Source: an uncultured Alphaproteobacteria bacterium (GTDB lineage: Bacteria; Pseudomonadota; Alphaproteobacteria; UBA6615). From it: a stretch of 64,000 nucleotides of DNA. The position numbers and the translations under genes are program-made. How positions within the stretch are numbered: position 1 is the first letter of the stretch; the number at the start of each line of letters is the position of its first letter. Below the pieces are notes generated by a model. That model was not told the DNA's origin and searched no databases. It worked only from the letters and a program-made list of their open reading frames with translations. The stretch covers positions 880,125 to 944,124 of the forward strand of contig CALSNJ010000002.1 in the NCBI GenBank assembly GCA_943787745.1, written 5' to 3'. This document shows, in pieces, positions 53,971 to 63,005 of this stretch.

Positions 53971-54040
53971 CAGAAATTCTGTCAGGCTAGGGAATTCCAA
54001 TCGCTCACAGCAGAACCGCAGGCGACCCAAACAAGAATAA

Positions 54041-54667
54041 TCAGGTGCTCACGATGCGTTGGTACCAACCGGTTTGCCCTGAAGCAGTCTCCAAGACGGT
54101 CTCGAGAGGCTTCTTCGGCATAGCGCGGTAGTCGGTGATGACAACGTGGGATGGCTGACCTTCCATGGCGAGATAGCGCCGCACCCGAATCACTTCATCA
54201 AGTTCGGCGCTGGCTGCCAGATGGTCACGCACATAGCTGATGTTGAAGCTTTCAATCGCGTCATCGGAAAGTTCAAACCGGTCCACCCGGATAAGTGACG
54301 CCAGACCGGAATCTCCATCATGGACACCACTTAGTTCAGGTCCTGTCCAGGCCAGAGTGTAGCGGTCCGGATTACGAAACTTCTTGTGATAGGCCGCGTC
54401 GCGCGGTTTCCGCTGACGCCGCAAAGCCTGATAGGGCTCGCCATAAAGATGGCCAAGACTCGGCATTTCATAGAGCGTCAGGAATTCTTGCCCGTTGCCC
54501 GCGATCAGGTCGAAACTGGCGCACGCGTCGAATCCGATCGCCATCCGCGCCGGGAACATATCCTCGGTCAGCCAGGGCCGAAAATCCGTTTTGTCGGATT
54601 CATCAAGATCGCAAAAGATCGCGAGCAGACCGGTTCCACCGGTCGGAGAGTCAACGATTTCGGCCAT
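54041..54667 (-). CDS. Protein of unknown function with EthD/dimeric-barrel-like features
   Basis: This 208-residue soluble protein has no signal peptide. The pattern G-L-L-A-I-F-C-D-L-D at the N-terminus, L-T-L-Y-E-M-P-S-L near residue 65, and a second half with V-R-R-Y-L-A-M-E-G and S-H-V-V-I-T-D-Y resembles two ferredoxin-like (dimeric alpha/beta-barrel) repeats. I do not recognise the family with certainty. It follows the TauD-like dioxygenase gene by 8 bp on the same strand and probably shares its transcript and pathway. Confidence 0.72.
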   Translation of the reverse strand: MAEIVDSPTGGTGLLAIFCDLDESDKTDFRPWLTEDMFPARMAIGFDACASFDLIAGNGQEFLTLYEMPSLGHLYGEPYQALRRQRKPRDAAYHKKFRNPDRYTLAWTGPELSGVHDGDSGLASLIRVDRFELSDDAIESFNISYVRDHLAASAELDEVIRVRRYLAMEGQPSHVVITDYRAMPKKPLETVLETASGQTGWYQRIVST

Positions 54668-54675
54668 TACGCTCC

Positions 54676-55734
54676 CTATGCCGTCTCGAAGACAACATCG
54701 TCCCCGTGCCCCGGGTGACCACCGCGCACCGCACCCGCGCTCGTCTCACGATAGAACGGTGCAAAGGCCGGCGAGAGTTCCCGCCCATTGGGCAGTGAAA
54801 ACCACAGGCGCATCAGATGGCGGCGCTTTTCAGGCTCGGGATAATCCTCAAACTCTGTCCGCATGTGCAGCATCAGATGATTGTTGAGAAACTGCATGTC
54901 ACCGGGCTGGAACATCATGGTGAGCTGAAACTCCGGGCGCGCGCAGAGTTCGTCGATCATATCCAGCGCCTCAGCCTGAGCCTCCGTCATCTTCGGCAGA
55001 TGATCCATCATCTGCGCCGAACGCATATGGGTGCGGGTGTAACGCGCGGCGAACTTCCCATTGTGCGTGGTAAAAACCGGCTGCTCATAGTGCGGCTGCG
55101 TGCCGGGCAGTTCATTGCCCTGAAAACTCCAGTAGTAAGGTTGGTAAAGCACCTCCAGCAAGTCAGGCCGGGTCCGCAGGATTTCATTGTGGATGGCCGA
55201 GGTGCTGACGATCCGGCTAAGCCCACCCTTTTTGGCCGGCTGCAGACAAAACAGGCCTGTCACATCGGCCGCGTCCGCGTGATAGGTCAGTTCACCAGCG
55301 CTGGTGTAGCCACGGAACTTCGGACCATCGAGGCCTGTCCCCAGATCCCGCACATCACCAAGTACATCGCCCCGCTTACTCTGAGACACAGCCGTCCCCA
55401 GATGCAGCCCGAAGCCCCAATAGATAAACCGCAAATCGTCTTTTGAGTAACGCTCCACCGGGATCCCGCGGAGCAGGTAGAGTCCCCAGCCTTCTTCAAG
55501 TTCATGCTGAACCGTCGCCAGAATCTTCCCCACGGCCGGCAGAGGGAATTGTTCCCGGGTCAAAGTCCCAAGAGTTGCCCCAGCTTCGATGGCGGAGCGG
55601 TAGGCGCTATCAATTTCAGCCACCTCAGCGTCCGAGAAATGGTGCACCCAGGCATCAGAGGCCTGCGCTGTCTCGCCCATCCAGACATCCGGGCCCTGTA
55701 ACACGTGGCGTGGCACATTCTCGATGTCGGGCAT
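54676..55734 (-). CDS. TauD/gamma-butyrobetaine-hydroxylase-like Fe/2-OG dioxygenase
   Basis: This 352-residue enzyme has His and Asp ligands in L-T-Y-H-A-D-A-A-D near residue 152, a distal His in N-N-H-L-M-L-H-M-R-T near 290 and an Arg in R-R-H-L-M-R-L-W-F-S that would bind 2-oxoglutarate. The long N-terminal helical region and the sequence Y-L-L-R-G-I-P match a TauD-like subgroup common in marine bacteria that is often of unknown substrate. It is the first gene of a two-gene unit with the 208-aa protein. Confidence 0.9.
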   Translation of the reverse strand: MPDIENVPRHVLQGPDVWMGETAQASDAWVHHFSDAEVAEIDSAYRSAIEAGATLGTLTREQFPLPAVGKILATVQHELEEGWGLYLLRGIPVERYSKDDLRFIYWGFGLHLGTAVSQSKRGDVLGDVRDLGTGLDGPKFRGYTSAGELTYHADAADVTGLFCLQPAKKGGLSRIVSTSAIHNEILRTRPDLLEVLYQPYYWSFQGNELPGTQPHYEQPVFTTHNGKFAARYTRTHMRSAQMMDHLPKMTEAQAEALDMIDELCARPEFQLTMMFQPGDMQFLNNHLMLHMRTEFEDYPEPEKRRHLMRLWFSLPNGRELSPAFAPFYRETSAGAVRGGHPGHGDDVVFETA

Positions 55735-55861
55735 TGGGCGCTCTCCTCCACGTGGAACCGGGTATTCCCACTTTCAAACACTCGGGAACACAACTTAACA
55801 CCGCGCAAACCATTTTCTAAGTGTTCACCGAGGGCGGTAGAGACCCGATTCGGATCCAGAA

Positions 55862-55876
55862 TTGTTGAATCAACAA
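55862..55876. promoter_or_regulatory. Palindrome TTGTTGAATCAACAA upstream of the PHA depolymerase
   Basis: Seven-base arms TTGTTGA and TCAACAA flank a single A. It lies about 135 bp before the phaZ start in a 276-bp intergenic region and is a candidate operator. Confidence 0.45.
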
Positions 55877-55879
55877 CTT

Positions 55880-55914
55880 ACTGCAACGCAATATGTCAAT
55901 GTTGCAGTGCATAA
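55880..55914. promoter_or_regulatory. TGC/GCA dyads, PhaR-like candidate site
   Basis: ACTGCAAC (55880-55887) and GTTGCAGT (55901-55908) are perfect inverted arms 13 bp apart. The right arm continues as TGCAGTGCA (55903-55911), the TGC-N3-GCA dyad described for PhaR of alphaproteobacteria. The block is about 100 bp before phaZ, the expected kind of target. Confidence 0.45.
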
Positions 55915-56010
55915 TGGGAATCACTAGCCTTTCCCCATGAACAGTCGCATAAACGAGTATCACCGCGACCGTTCAAAGCCCTCAAAGAGCCACATCGGAC
56001 GCTAGACCGT

Positions 56011-57225
56011 ATGCTGTACCAGAGCTATCAGAACTACACCGACACCATGGCACCCTTGCGGAACGCCGCGCGCAACGCGGCCTCTATGGCCAAAATGATC
56101 CCGGGCTTCGAGTTTATGGGCCTGACCCGGAACATGACCGCCTTCTGGGAAATGTCGGCGCGCTCGCATCTGATCCATACCCGCCCAGACTACAATATTG
56201 ACCAAGCCAAGGTCGGCAAGAACCATGTTGCAGTGCGTGAGGAAGTTGTTCTCACACATCCGTTCTGCAATTTGCTGCGCTTCGCCAAGGATGGAGTTCC
56301 AGCGCAGCCGAAGATGCTGGTCATCGCACCGCTTTCGGGACATTTCGCAACACTCCTGCGGCCCACCATCCAAACCTTGCTCACTGACCACGACGTCTAC
56401 GTCACTGACTGGAAGAACGCGCGGGATGTCCCTGCCTCCGAGGGACAGTTCGGTTTCGACGAACACATCGAATTTCTCATCGAATGTATCGAGACACTTG
56501 GCCCGGACGCCCATGTCTTTGCCGTCTGTCAGCCCAGCGTGCAGGCGCTCGCCGCCGTGGCATTGATGGAAGAAGATGATCACCCGGCTGCACCCCGAAG
56601 CCTGACCTTGATGGCGGGCCCGATCGACACACGGGTCTCGCCCAACGCAGTCAACAAGTTCGCCACCTCCCATCCTATCGAATGGTTTGAGAGCAACGTC
56701 GTCAGTCGTGTGCCCTTCCGGTTTGAAGGGAATGGCCGGTCGGTCTATCCGGGTTTCCTGCAGTTGTCTGGCTTCATGTCGATGAACAAAGAAAAGCATG
56801 CCAAGGCCCACCACGATCTTTACGGACATCTTGTGGGAGGCCGTCACGAAGACGCTGAGACCATCACCAAATTCTACGATGAATACTGCTCGGTTCTCGA
56901 CCTGACAGCCGAGTTTTTCCTCGAGACCATCGGCACCGTGTTCCACGACCAGAGCCTTGCCAAAGGTGAGCTGACGTATCGCGGACGCAATGTCGACCCG
57001 GGAGCGATCAAGCGCACCATGCTGCTCACCATTGAAGGAGAGCGCGACGATATATGCTCGGTTGGCCAAACCGCAGCCGCGCACGGACTTTGTACCAGCC
57101 TGCGTGCCAAACAGAAGCGACACCATCTGCAAGCAGGCGTCGGCCACTACGGTACGTTCAGCGGCAGACGCTGGAACAGTGAAATCTATCCCGAAATCAA
57201 GAAGACTGTCCGCGCAGCAAGCTAG
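56011..57225 (+). CDS. phaZ: Intracellular polyhydroxyalkanoate depolymerase
   Basis: This 404-residue depolymerase of native PHB/PHA granules belongs to the PhaZ1 type. The lipase-box-like nucleophile is Cys173 in F-A-V-C-Q-P-S-V-Q, with an Asp in G-E-R-D-D-I-C and a C-terminal His in G-V-G-H-Y-G-T-F-S-G-R-R-W. The N-terminal Y-Q-S-Y-Q-N-Y-T-D region is typical. No signal peptide is present, as expected for the cytoplasmic enzyme. Palindromes upstream suggest control by a PHA-responsive repressor. Its stop abuts the convergent MFS gene. Confidence 0.95.
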   Translation: MLYQSYQNYTDTMAPLRNAARNAASMAKMIPGFEFMGLTRNMTAFWEMSARSHLIHTRPDYNIDQAKVGKNHVAVREEVVLTHPFCNLLRFAKDGVPAQPKMLVIAPLSGHFATLLRPTIQTLLTDHDVYVTDWKNARDVPASEGQFGFDEHIEFLIECIETLGPDAHVFAVCQPSVQALAAVALMEEDDHPAAPRSLTLMAGPIDTRVSPNAVNKFATSHPIEWFESNVVSRVPFRFEGNGRSVYPGFLQLSGFMSMNKEKHAKAHHDLYGHLVGGRHEDAETITKFYDEYCSVLDLTAEFFLETIGTVFHDQSLAKGELTYRGRNVDPGAIKRTMLLTIEGERDDICSVGQTAAAHGLCTSLRAKQKRHHLQAGVGHYGTFSGRRWNSEIYPEIKKTVRAAS

Positions 57226-58494
57226 CTACATCTCGGCCGACAGGACCCCGCGCTTGCGGGCCCAGACAAACAATAAAGCCATTGCGAGCAACAGCACACC
57301 GGCGCTGATCGACAGGGACAGGTGGATACCAATGAGCCCGCCGCCAAACCCCACGGTGAAACCGCTGAAGGTGCGGCAGCCCAGACTTCCGACATTGAAA
57401 ACGCCAATCGCACGCCCGCGAATCTCAGCGGGCGCATTGAGCTGCGCGATGGTCCGGGTCATCGAATTGAACGAAAGATCAAAGAACCCGGCCAACACCA
57501 GAAGCCCAAACGACACGACATAGTAGGGCGATAGCGCAAATCCGAAAATTGCCGCCGCCCAGAGCATGCCGAGGATAAATGCAGTTCGTGTTCGCGCCGG
57601 CAGCATGCTTCGTGCCTCGAGCACAATGCCTGCAGTCAATGCACCCGCGGCATTGGCACCCAGAAGCAGGCTGTAATAGACACCCTGCCCCGCATAGCCC
57701 AGATCGGCTGCAAACTCAGGCATTTGCGGTTGGTGTGCGTTTCCCACCAACGTCGCCGCAAGGCCAGCCAGCATGGACATGGCAAAGACCACCGGGATAT
57801 CTGCCACCTGTCGCAAGGCCACAAACATGTCTCGAAAACTGGAAATCGCAGCCCCGGTACGGTCGCGCGCGCGTTCGATACGTTCCGGGTGATGGATCAG
57901 CCATATTGTGAGCGGCATATAGATCAGAATATTGATCAAGATCCCATATGTCGGCCCAACGAGTATCAACAACGCCCCACCGACAGCAGGCCCAAGAAGC
58001 AAACCAAGGGTGAGCGAGGTGGCCATCAACCGGATCGCACTTTGTAACTGCCCTCCACCGACCACATTGTGAATCAACACCTGACTTGCGGGCGCCCATA
58101 GCGCGCCGGCAAGTCCGTGCACAATAAGCAGGATCACCGCGTGCCACTGTTGAAGCGTATCGGTGGCAAACAGAACACCCCAGCCCAAAGACACCAGCAT
58201 GAACAAACCCATCCCGACCTGAATGATCCGACGCGGGTCATAGCGATCTGCCAAGGCACCCGCCCAGATCGAACCCAGAAGGAAAGGCACCCAATGAGCG
58301 ATCACCGCAAACCCGGCAAGCGCGGGAGACTGAAACTTCTCGAATATGATCCAGTAGCTGATCACATGTTCAACGCTGTCCGCCATCATCGCCAAAGCAG
58401 CGAACAGCAAATACTGGCGCGATGCCGGAATCCGCAATGCCGCATATGAACGGTGGTCGGGTGCGACCGGCGGGTCTGTTTCCTGTGCTGTCAT
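57226..58494 (-). CDS. MFS transporter, MFS_3/EntS-like exporter
   Basis: This 422-residue protein has 12 TM segments. The MFS loop motif is G-A-L-A-D-R-Y-D-P-R-R after TM2, repeated less clearly in the second half, and the central V-G-P-T-Y-G-I-L/L-L-L-G-P-A-V-G-G fits the MFS_3 (EntS-like) subgroup. ATG 58494 is preferred over the TTG before it. It may export a metabolite; there is no siderophore gene beside it. It lies 46 bp after the hydrolase gene at 58541, on the same strand. Confidence 0.9.
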   Translation of the reverse strand: MTAQETDPPVAPDHRSYAALRIPASRQYLLFAALAMMADSVEHVISYWIIFEKFQSPALAGFAVIAHWVPFLLGSIWAGALADRYDPRRIIQVGMGLFMLVSLGWGVLFATDTLQQWHAVILLIVHGLAGALWAPASQVLIHNVVGGGQLQSAIRLMATSLTLGLLLGPAVGGALLILVGPTYGILINILIYMPLTIWLIHHPERIERARDRTGAAISSFRDMFVALRQVADIPVVFAMSMLAGLAATLVGNAHQPQMPEFAADLGYAGQGVYYSLLLGANAAGALTAGIVLEARSMLPARTRTAFILGMLWAAAIFGFALSPYYVVSFGLLVLAGFFDLSFNSMTRTIAQLNAPAEIRGRAIGVFNVGSLGCRTFSGFTVGFGGGLIGIHLSLSISAGVLLLAMALLFVWARKRGVLSAEM

Positions 58495-58540
58495 CAACGA
58501 CCTTCCAGGCCGTCAGCGCGGCAGGACAAGGGGTAATTCG

Positions 58541-59380
58541 CTAGGCCGCCTGCCGGGCCATGAAGTCCGCAAGCGTTTGCGCAATCTCGGGTTCGTGCGC
58601 TTCCCAGTCCTCGAAGGGCACGACGGGAACATCCTGATCTTCCATCGGCAGGACATGCATCTCGCTTCCCGGGATCATCGCATGCACCGCACGACCGCTT
58701 CGGGAATCATGAACCTTGTCGTTTCCGGGAATTACCATGGTCGGCAGGTCGATGGAGTTCAGCTCGACTTCGGTGACCCCGAACACCGGCAAATCGGCGC
58801 CCGCCACGAACAGATCGCGCAACCGCGTTTGAATCTCGATGAACTCCTCGGCCGACAGCGCCATCAGCCGCGCGCGGTTCTCGGGATTGGCCGCGATCCG
58901 TTCCCCGTACTCAGGGGTCTCACAGATGGCATCCATACCACCTTCCTGTGCGATCCGGATGAATTGCTCGTAATAGGCTTCCGGCAAGCGCTGCGCAGCA
59001 AACGCCCCGCCCGAGACACGCAGCAACAGCAGACCACGCGCGGTTTCGGGGTGCCGCAGACCAAACATCAGAGCCGTGCGAGCGCCTGACGAAGATCCAC
59101 CAATAAACGCCGGGGCGGCGTCAAGCTGCCGGAGCAGTTCGGCGAGGTCATCGGCCCAGACGGCCTCCTCCACTTCCTCTCCCTGCATCTTGATGTCCGA
59201 CGCGCCCGTATTGCGACGGTCGTGCAACAGCACACGGTACCCATGCGCGGCAACTTTTTCAGCCAGAGGCACGAATTCATCGAACCCGCGGCGGCCGCCG
59301 GTGATCAGTGTGACAAACGGACCGTTGTCACCAACGATCTGATAGCGGAGATTAACGCCGCGAATATTGGCTATAGGCAT
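58541..59380 (-). CDS. Alpha/beta hydrolase
   Basis: This 279-residue protein opens with the strand L-R-Y-Q-I-V-G and the oxyanion region L-I-T-G-G-R-R-G near residue 27. The nucleophile is Ser in G-G-S-S-S-G-A-R near 96, the acid is in I-P-G-N-D-K-V-H-D, and the His is probably in the C-terminal part. It resembles haloperoxidase/epoxide-hydrolase-like members, but the substrate is unknown. It is first in a minus-strand pair with the MFS exporter and divergent from the thioesterase gene. Confidence 0.87.
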   Translation of the reverse strand: MPIANIRGVNLRYQIVGDNGPFVTLITGGRRGFDEFVPLAEKVAAHGYRVLLHDRRNTGASDIKMQGEEVEEAVWADDLAELLRQLDAAPAFIGGSSSGARTALMFGLRHPETARGLLLLRVSGGAFAAQRLPEAYYEQFIRIAQEGGMDAICETPEYGERIAANPENRARLMALSAEEFIEIQTRLRDLFVAGADLPVFGVTEVELNSIDLPTMVIPGNDKVHDSRSGRAVHAMIPGSEMHVLPMEDQDVPVVPFEDWEAHEPEIAQTLADFMARQAA

Positions 59381-59486
59381 GATGGCTTCCCTTTTTCGAG
59401 CGTTCGACCCGAACGCCTGGTCAGGTTATATGCTGTGCCCTTAAAACCAAACACCCGTTCAAACCTGTTGAAACAAGGCGAATAGC

Positions 59487-59942
59487 ATGCCCGACACTTC
59501 CACTGACGCACCCGACCTGACATCGCGCGACACATTTGCCGTCTGGACGACCGTCAGCGTGCGGTATGGAGATCTTGATCCCAACCACCACGTCAACAAT
59601 GGTGCGATCAATCAGTACTTCGAGGATGGACGTGTGGGATTTCGTCTGCAACGCCTCGCAGACGTCGCGGGCAACACGCTGTCAGGCTTTGCCGTCGTGA
59701 AATTCACTGCAAACTATTTGGCGCCCGCACATTATCCCGGTGATGTTGAAATCGGCACCGTCGTGACCCGGATTGGCGGGTCATCCTACGGTCTGGGACA
59801 GGGCATTTATCAGGACGGCTCCTGTGTGGCGACCGCAGAGATCGTCACCGTGCAATTCGACCCGGAGACATCAAAGTCTATCGCACTATCTGAAGAATTC
59901 CGTCGTCTGCTGGAAGCCGCAATGGCACCCGCCAGCAACTGA
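59487..59942 (+). CDS. Acyl-CoA thioesterase, hot-dog fold (4HBT/YbgC type)
   Basis: This 151-residue protein has the 4HBT-family helix Y-G-D-L-D-P-N-H-H-V-N-N-G-A near residues 30-43, whose Asp (Y-G-D-L-D) is the usual catalytic residue. The rest matches a single hot-dog domain (F-A-V-V-K-F-T-A-N-Y-L-A-P-A). It hydrolyses an acyl-CoA, probably aromatic or short-chain, in the cytoplasm. It is convergent with the cupin gene, with a gap of 3 bp. Confidence 0.92.
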   Translation: MPDTSTDAPDLTSRDTFAVWTTVSVRYGDLDPNHHVNNGAINQYFEDGRVGFRLQRLADVAGNTLSGFAVVKFTANYLAPAHYPGDVEIGTVVTRIGGSSYGLGQGIYQDGSCVATAEIVTVQFDPETSKSIALSEEFRRLLEAAMAPASN

Positions 59943-59945
59943 AAC

Positions 59946-60482
59946 CTATTCCGCAGCCGGCACCATCTTGCCGTCGGCATCCAGCTTCAAGCCCGCAGCA
60001 GCGGCCGCATCAATGACGCTTTGCGGGCGCGATACGGTTGTATTCTCGGTTCCCCCAATGATGACCAGAAGGTATCCATAGGTATCACCGACATTCTTGA
60101 AGCTGCGCATCACTTTCTCGGGCACTGAGATGCAATCCATCGGGCCAAGCACGATTTCTTCCATATCATCGCCTTCGTTCCAGTAGATCGCCCATTGGCC
60201 GGAAATCGGAATGAAAACCTCGACCTCTTCGTTATGTGTGTGCATCGCCGAGCCATTGTTGGGCTCCGCGCCCACATAGGCCACATTGAAACCTTCGGAA
60301 TCCACGATGCCGGGCTGGGTCCCAGAATCTTCTGAAACGCCCTTGCCGATGATGCTGTAGATGTCGCGCTGAAACCCCGGAATGCTTTGCGTGATCATCA
60401 GCTGGTCATTGCCCTGCTGCTCCGCAAATCGCGCGACCCGCGCGCTCATTTCTTCCTGATTCATTTCAATGATATCGTTCAT
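59946..60482 (-). CDS. Cupin-domain protein
   Basis: This 178-residue single-cupin protein has the metal motif H-T-H-N-E-E-V-E-V-F-I-P near residues 79-90 (G-S-A-M-H-T-H) and the second half-motif as M-D-C-I-S-V-P with E-K-V-M-R-S-F. GGAGGGG before ATG 60482 sets the start; the open frame upstream (to 60689) belongs to the overlapping shadow of the GMC gene. It is probably an auxiliary enzyme for the GMC oxidoreductase upstream, 16 bp away, on the same strand. Confidence 0.85.
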   Translation of the reverse strand: MNDIIEMNQEEMSARVARFAEQQGNDQLMITQSIPGFQRDIYSIIGKGVSEDSGTQPGIVDSEGFNVAYVGAEPNNGSAMHTHNEEVEVFIPISGQWAIYWNEGDDMEEIVLGPMDCISVPEKVMRSFKNVGDTYGYLLVIIGGTENTTVSRPQSVIDAAAAAGLKLDADGKMVPAAE

Positions 60483-60498
60483 ATTCCCCTCCCGTGGA

Positions 60499-62196
60499 TT
60501 ATGAAGCCAAAATTGTAGCAGAAATCTTCTCGGCGACCATAAGCGTGGGAATGTTTGTGTTCCCGCGCGGTACCCACGGCATGAGTGAGGCATCGACCAC
60601 GCGCAGACCTTCCACGCCGTGCACCCGTCCTTGCGAGTCTGTGACCGCGCTCGGATCATCAACCGGCCCCATCCGACAGGTTCCGGCATGATGTGACATT
60701 CCGGTTACGCTGGTGCGCACGAATTCATCCAAGGCATCATCATCTTCGGCCAAACGCAGGACATCGAGCCCCGGCTTGGTCAACGTTCCCATGATCGGCC
60801 GGCTTGCCGCCGGGACCATATCCAGAATGGCCGAAATCGCGCGGGCACGTATTGCGTTGTACCTGTTGATGTCGTTGAACTTCCTGAGCTGTTGGGTTCG
60901 TGCGACCGGCGTCGCCGAATGCCAAAGCGCCCGGACTTCCGGTGCCAGAAGCATGCCTGCCGCGCGGCGCACGGCATCGGCATGACGCACCCGGTCGCGG
61001 TCATCGGACTGATATTCAAAGCGAATATCGGGACGCCCCGCCGGATTGCCTGCTTCAAGCCTGACCTGTCCGCGCGAAAACGGTTTGAGGACGACCGGGG
61101 TCAGGGAACTGATCCTGCGTCCCAGTGCATGCCAGCCGGTTTGCGCCACATAGCTGATGTACATATCGCTGTCAGGGCAGTTCTCGACGCCAGAGGAAAA
61201 GCGCCATGTGGCCGTCGTATGATCCCGCTGCCCGGCAGGTGGCTGGGCCTGTTTCTTCAAATGGGCCACGAGATAAAGAAACTGGTGGTTGTGCAGGTTC
61301 CGCCCGACGCCCTGATGATCGGCGAGAACGGCAATACCATTCGATGTCAGTTCATCGGCCGGGCCAATGCCAGACCGCAACAACATCACCGGCGATTGCA
61401 ATGCGCCCGAGGATACGATCACTTCCTTGGCACGGAATTCACGCGACGATCCGTCGACAGTGGCGATGACACCTGTCACCCGGCGCCCGTCAAAGATCAG
61501 CCGTTCGACTTCAGCATTCGTTGCGAGGGTCAGGTTTGACCGGGCACGCACTTGTGCGTCCAGGTAGCAAATTGCGCTGGACGCGCGCTTGTTCTCGAAC
61601 TTGCTCAGGGGCAAAGGCCCGAACCCGTCCCGAAAATCCGAATTGAAGTCTTCGATCTGCGCGACCTGCTGCTTCTCCAAGGATGTCGCAAACGCCTTCA
61701 TGATCGGCGGCCACTTCGCACGAGGCAAACGCCGAATCGGAACCGGACCATCGCCACCATGTGCGTTTCCATGCTGCGCGTGATCGGCGAAGTCCGTGTC
61801 GGTTTCCAGTTTGCGGAAATACGGCAGGACGTCGTCCCAACCCCAGCCTTCGGCGCCCATTTCCGCCCATTCGTTGTAGTCCTTTGGCGTTCCGCGCAAG
61901 GCAACCATGCCCATCAGCGAAGACCCACCGCCCAGAATACGTCCCTGGCGCAAATTCACTTTCGGCGCATCCGCCCGGGTGTGTTCGGTCCCGACGAGCG
62001 AAGACCATGAATAATTCAAGTTGTAGTAGGAGGTTGGGTAGGTGTCGGCCACGTCGGCGGGCTCCGCCCCGGGCGGGGTATCCTGACCAGCCTCCAGAAG
62101 AAGTACCTTGTTGGCTGAGCGCGCAGAAAGGCGGTTGGCCAGCACGCACCCTGCCGCGCCACCACCCACGATGATGTAGTCAAAACCCTCAGACAT
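60499..62196 (-). CDS. GMC-family FAD-dependent alcohol oxidoreductase
   Basis: This 565-residue enzyme of the choline-dehydrogenase/alcohol-dehydrogenase (GMC) family opens with the FAD motif I-I-V-G-G-G-A-A-G-C-V-L-A-N-R-L. The GMC signature is G-G-G-S-S-L-M-G-M near residue 85. Catalytic residues are in S-H-H-A-G-T-C-R-M-G near 500 and in the C-terminal P-R-G-N-T-N-I-P-T. ATG 62196 is preferred. It sits between a GST gene and the cupin gene in what looks like a three-gene operon, perhaps for degradation of a xenobiotic or lignin-type alcohol. Confidence 0.93.
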   Translation of the reverse strand: MSEGFDYIIVGGGAAGCVLANRLSARSANKVLLLEAGQDTPPGAEPADVADTYPTSYYNLNYSWSSLVGTEHTRADAPKVNLRQGRILGGGSSLMGMVALRGTPKDYNEWAEMGAEGWGWDDVLPYFRKLETDTDFADHAQHGNAHGGDGPVPIRRLPRAKWPPIMKAFATSLEKQQVAQIEDFNSDFRDGFGPLPLSKFENKRASSAICYLDAQVRARSNLTLATNAEVERLIFDGRRVTGVIATVDGSSREFRAKEVIVSSGALQSPVMLLRSGIGPADELTSNGIAVLADHQGVGRNLHNHQFLYLVAHLKKQAQPPAGQRDHTTATWRFSSGVENCPDSDMYISYVAQTGWHALGRRISSLTPVVLKPFSRGQVRLEAGNPAGRPDIRFEYQSDDRDRVRHADAVRRAAGMLLAPEVRALWHSATPVARTQQLRKFNDINRYNAIRARAISAILDMVPAASRPIMGTLTKPGLDVLRLAEDDDALDEFVRTSVTGMSHHAGTCRMGPVDDPSAVTDSQGRVHGVEGLRVVDASLMPWVPRGNTNIPTLMVAEKISATILAS

Positions 62197-62204
62197 CGTG
62201 CCGC

Positions 62205-62825
62205 TCAATCTGTCGGAAGGCTGTGTTTGCGTGCCGCCTGAAGTGCGGGTCGTTCCTCGATCCGGGCGATGTAGGCCGCCACATTGGGAAGTGCAGAGAC
62301 GTCAGCGCCAAGGCGCGCCGCCACGCTGCAGGCATGGCCGGTCATAATATCGGCGGCGGTAAATTCACCTGCCAGATATTCCCGACCCTCCATATGCATC
62401 TCCACCGCACCCAGCATCCGGTTGAGCAGCTTCGTCGCCCGGTCGACATTGACCTGATTGCGCCGTTCTTCAGACAGGAACACGGTTTCCACGACGATGG
62501 TGTTGACCGGTGGCATCAACATGCCTTCTGCATAATGGAACCATTGCAGATAGGTCGCGAATTCCGGCGTCGACATATCGGGCACCAGCGCACCGTCGCC
62601 GTACTTCGCGAGAACATATTGGACAATGGCACCGGATTCAAAGATCGTCTGCTCGCCGTCCAGCAAGACAGGCACCCGCCCCATCGGAGAAACTTTCAGG
62701 AACTCCGGTGCACGCATCTCCGGGCTCCCCAATTTGAACTGCACGAGTTCATAGGGCAGGCCGAGCTCTTCGAACAACCAGATGACACGGACCGATCTGG
62801 AACCGGGGGCGTGATAGATTCTCAT
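62205..62825 (-). CDS. Glutathione S-transferase
   Basis: This 206-residue cytosolic GST has an N-terminal thioredoxin-like domain (about 1-80) with the catalytic Ser probably in P-G-S-R-S near residue 9 and the glutathione-contact E-S-G-A near 65. The C-terminal helical domain runs from about 90. It resembles beta/theta-type bacterial GSTs that aid degradation of aromatics such as lignin beta-ethers or halogenated compounds. Its stop is 8 bp before the GMC start, so they are co-transcribed. Confidence 0.93.
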   Translation of the reverse strand: MRIYHAPGSRSVRVIWLFEELGLPYELVQFKLGSPEMRAPEFLKVSPMGRVPVLLDGEQTIFESGAIVQYVLAKYGDGALVPDMSTPEFATYLQWFHYAEGMLMPPVNTIVVETVFLSEERRNQVNVDRATKLLNRMLGAVEMHMEGREYLAGEFTAADIMTGHACSVAARLGADVSALPNVAAYIARIEERPALQAARKHSLPTD

Positions 62826-63005
62826 GAGCGCGTCTTCCGAATTGAATCATTGGGTACACACATTCTAGCGCGAAGCGTTTAGCCCTGCCCAGATTGAGAC
62901 GTGAATGGATTTCTCACAGAGACGTCATGCCTCGACGAACCAGCGACCGGGCTTTATCTTCGCTGCTTCAAATACTCTTCATAAAGAATTTTCCGGAGAT
63001 TTCCT

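Noticed and set aside
56002-57147. 381-codon open frame on the minus strand
   Set aside because: It is antisense to the well-supported PHA depolymerase and shows no protein family features.
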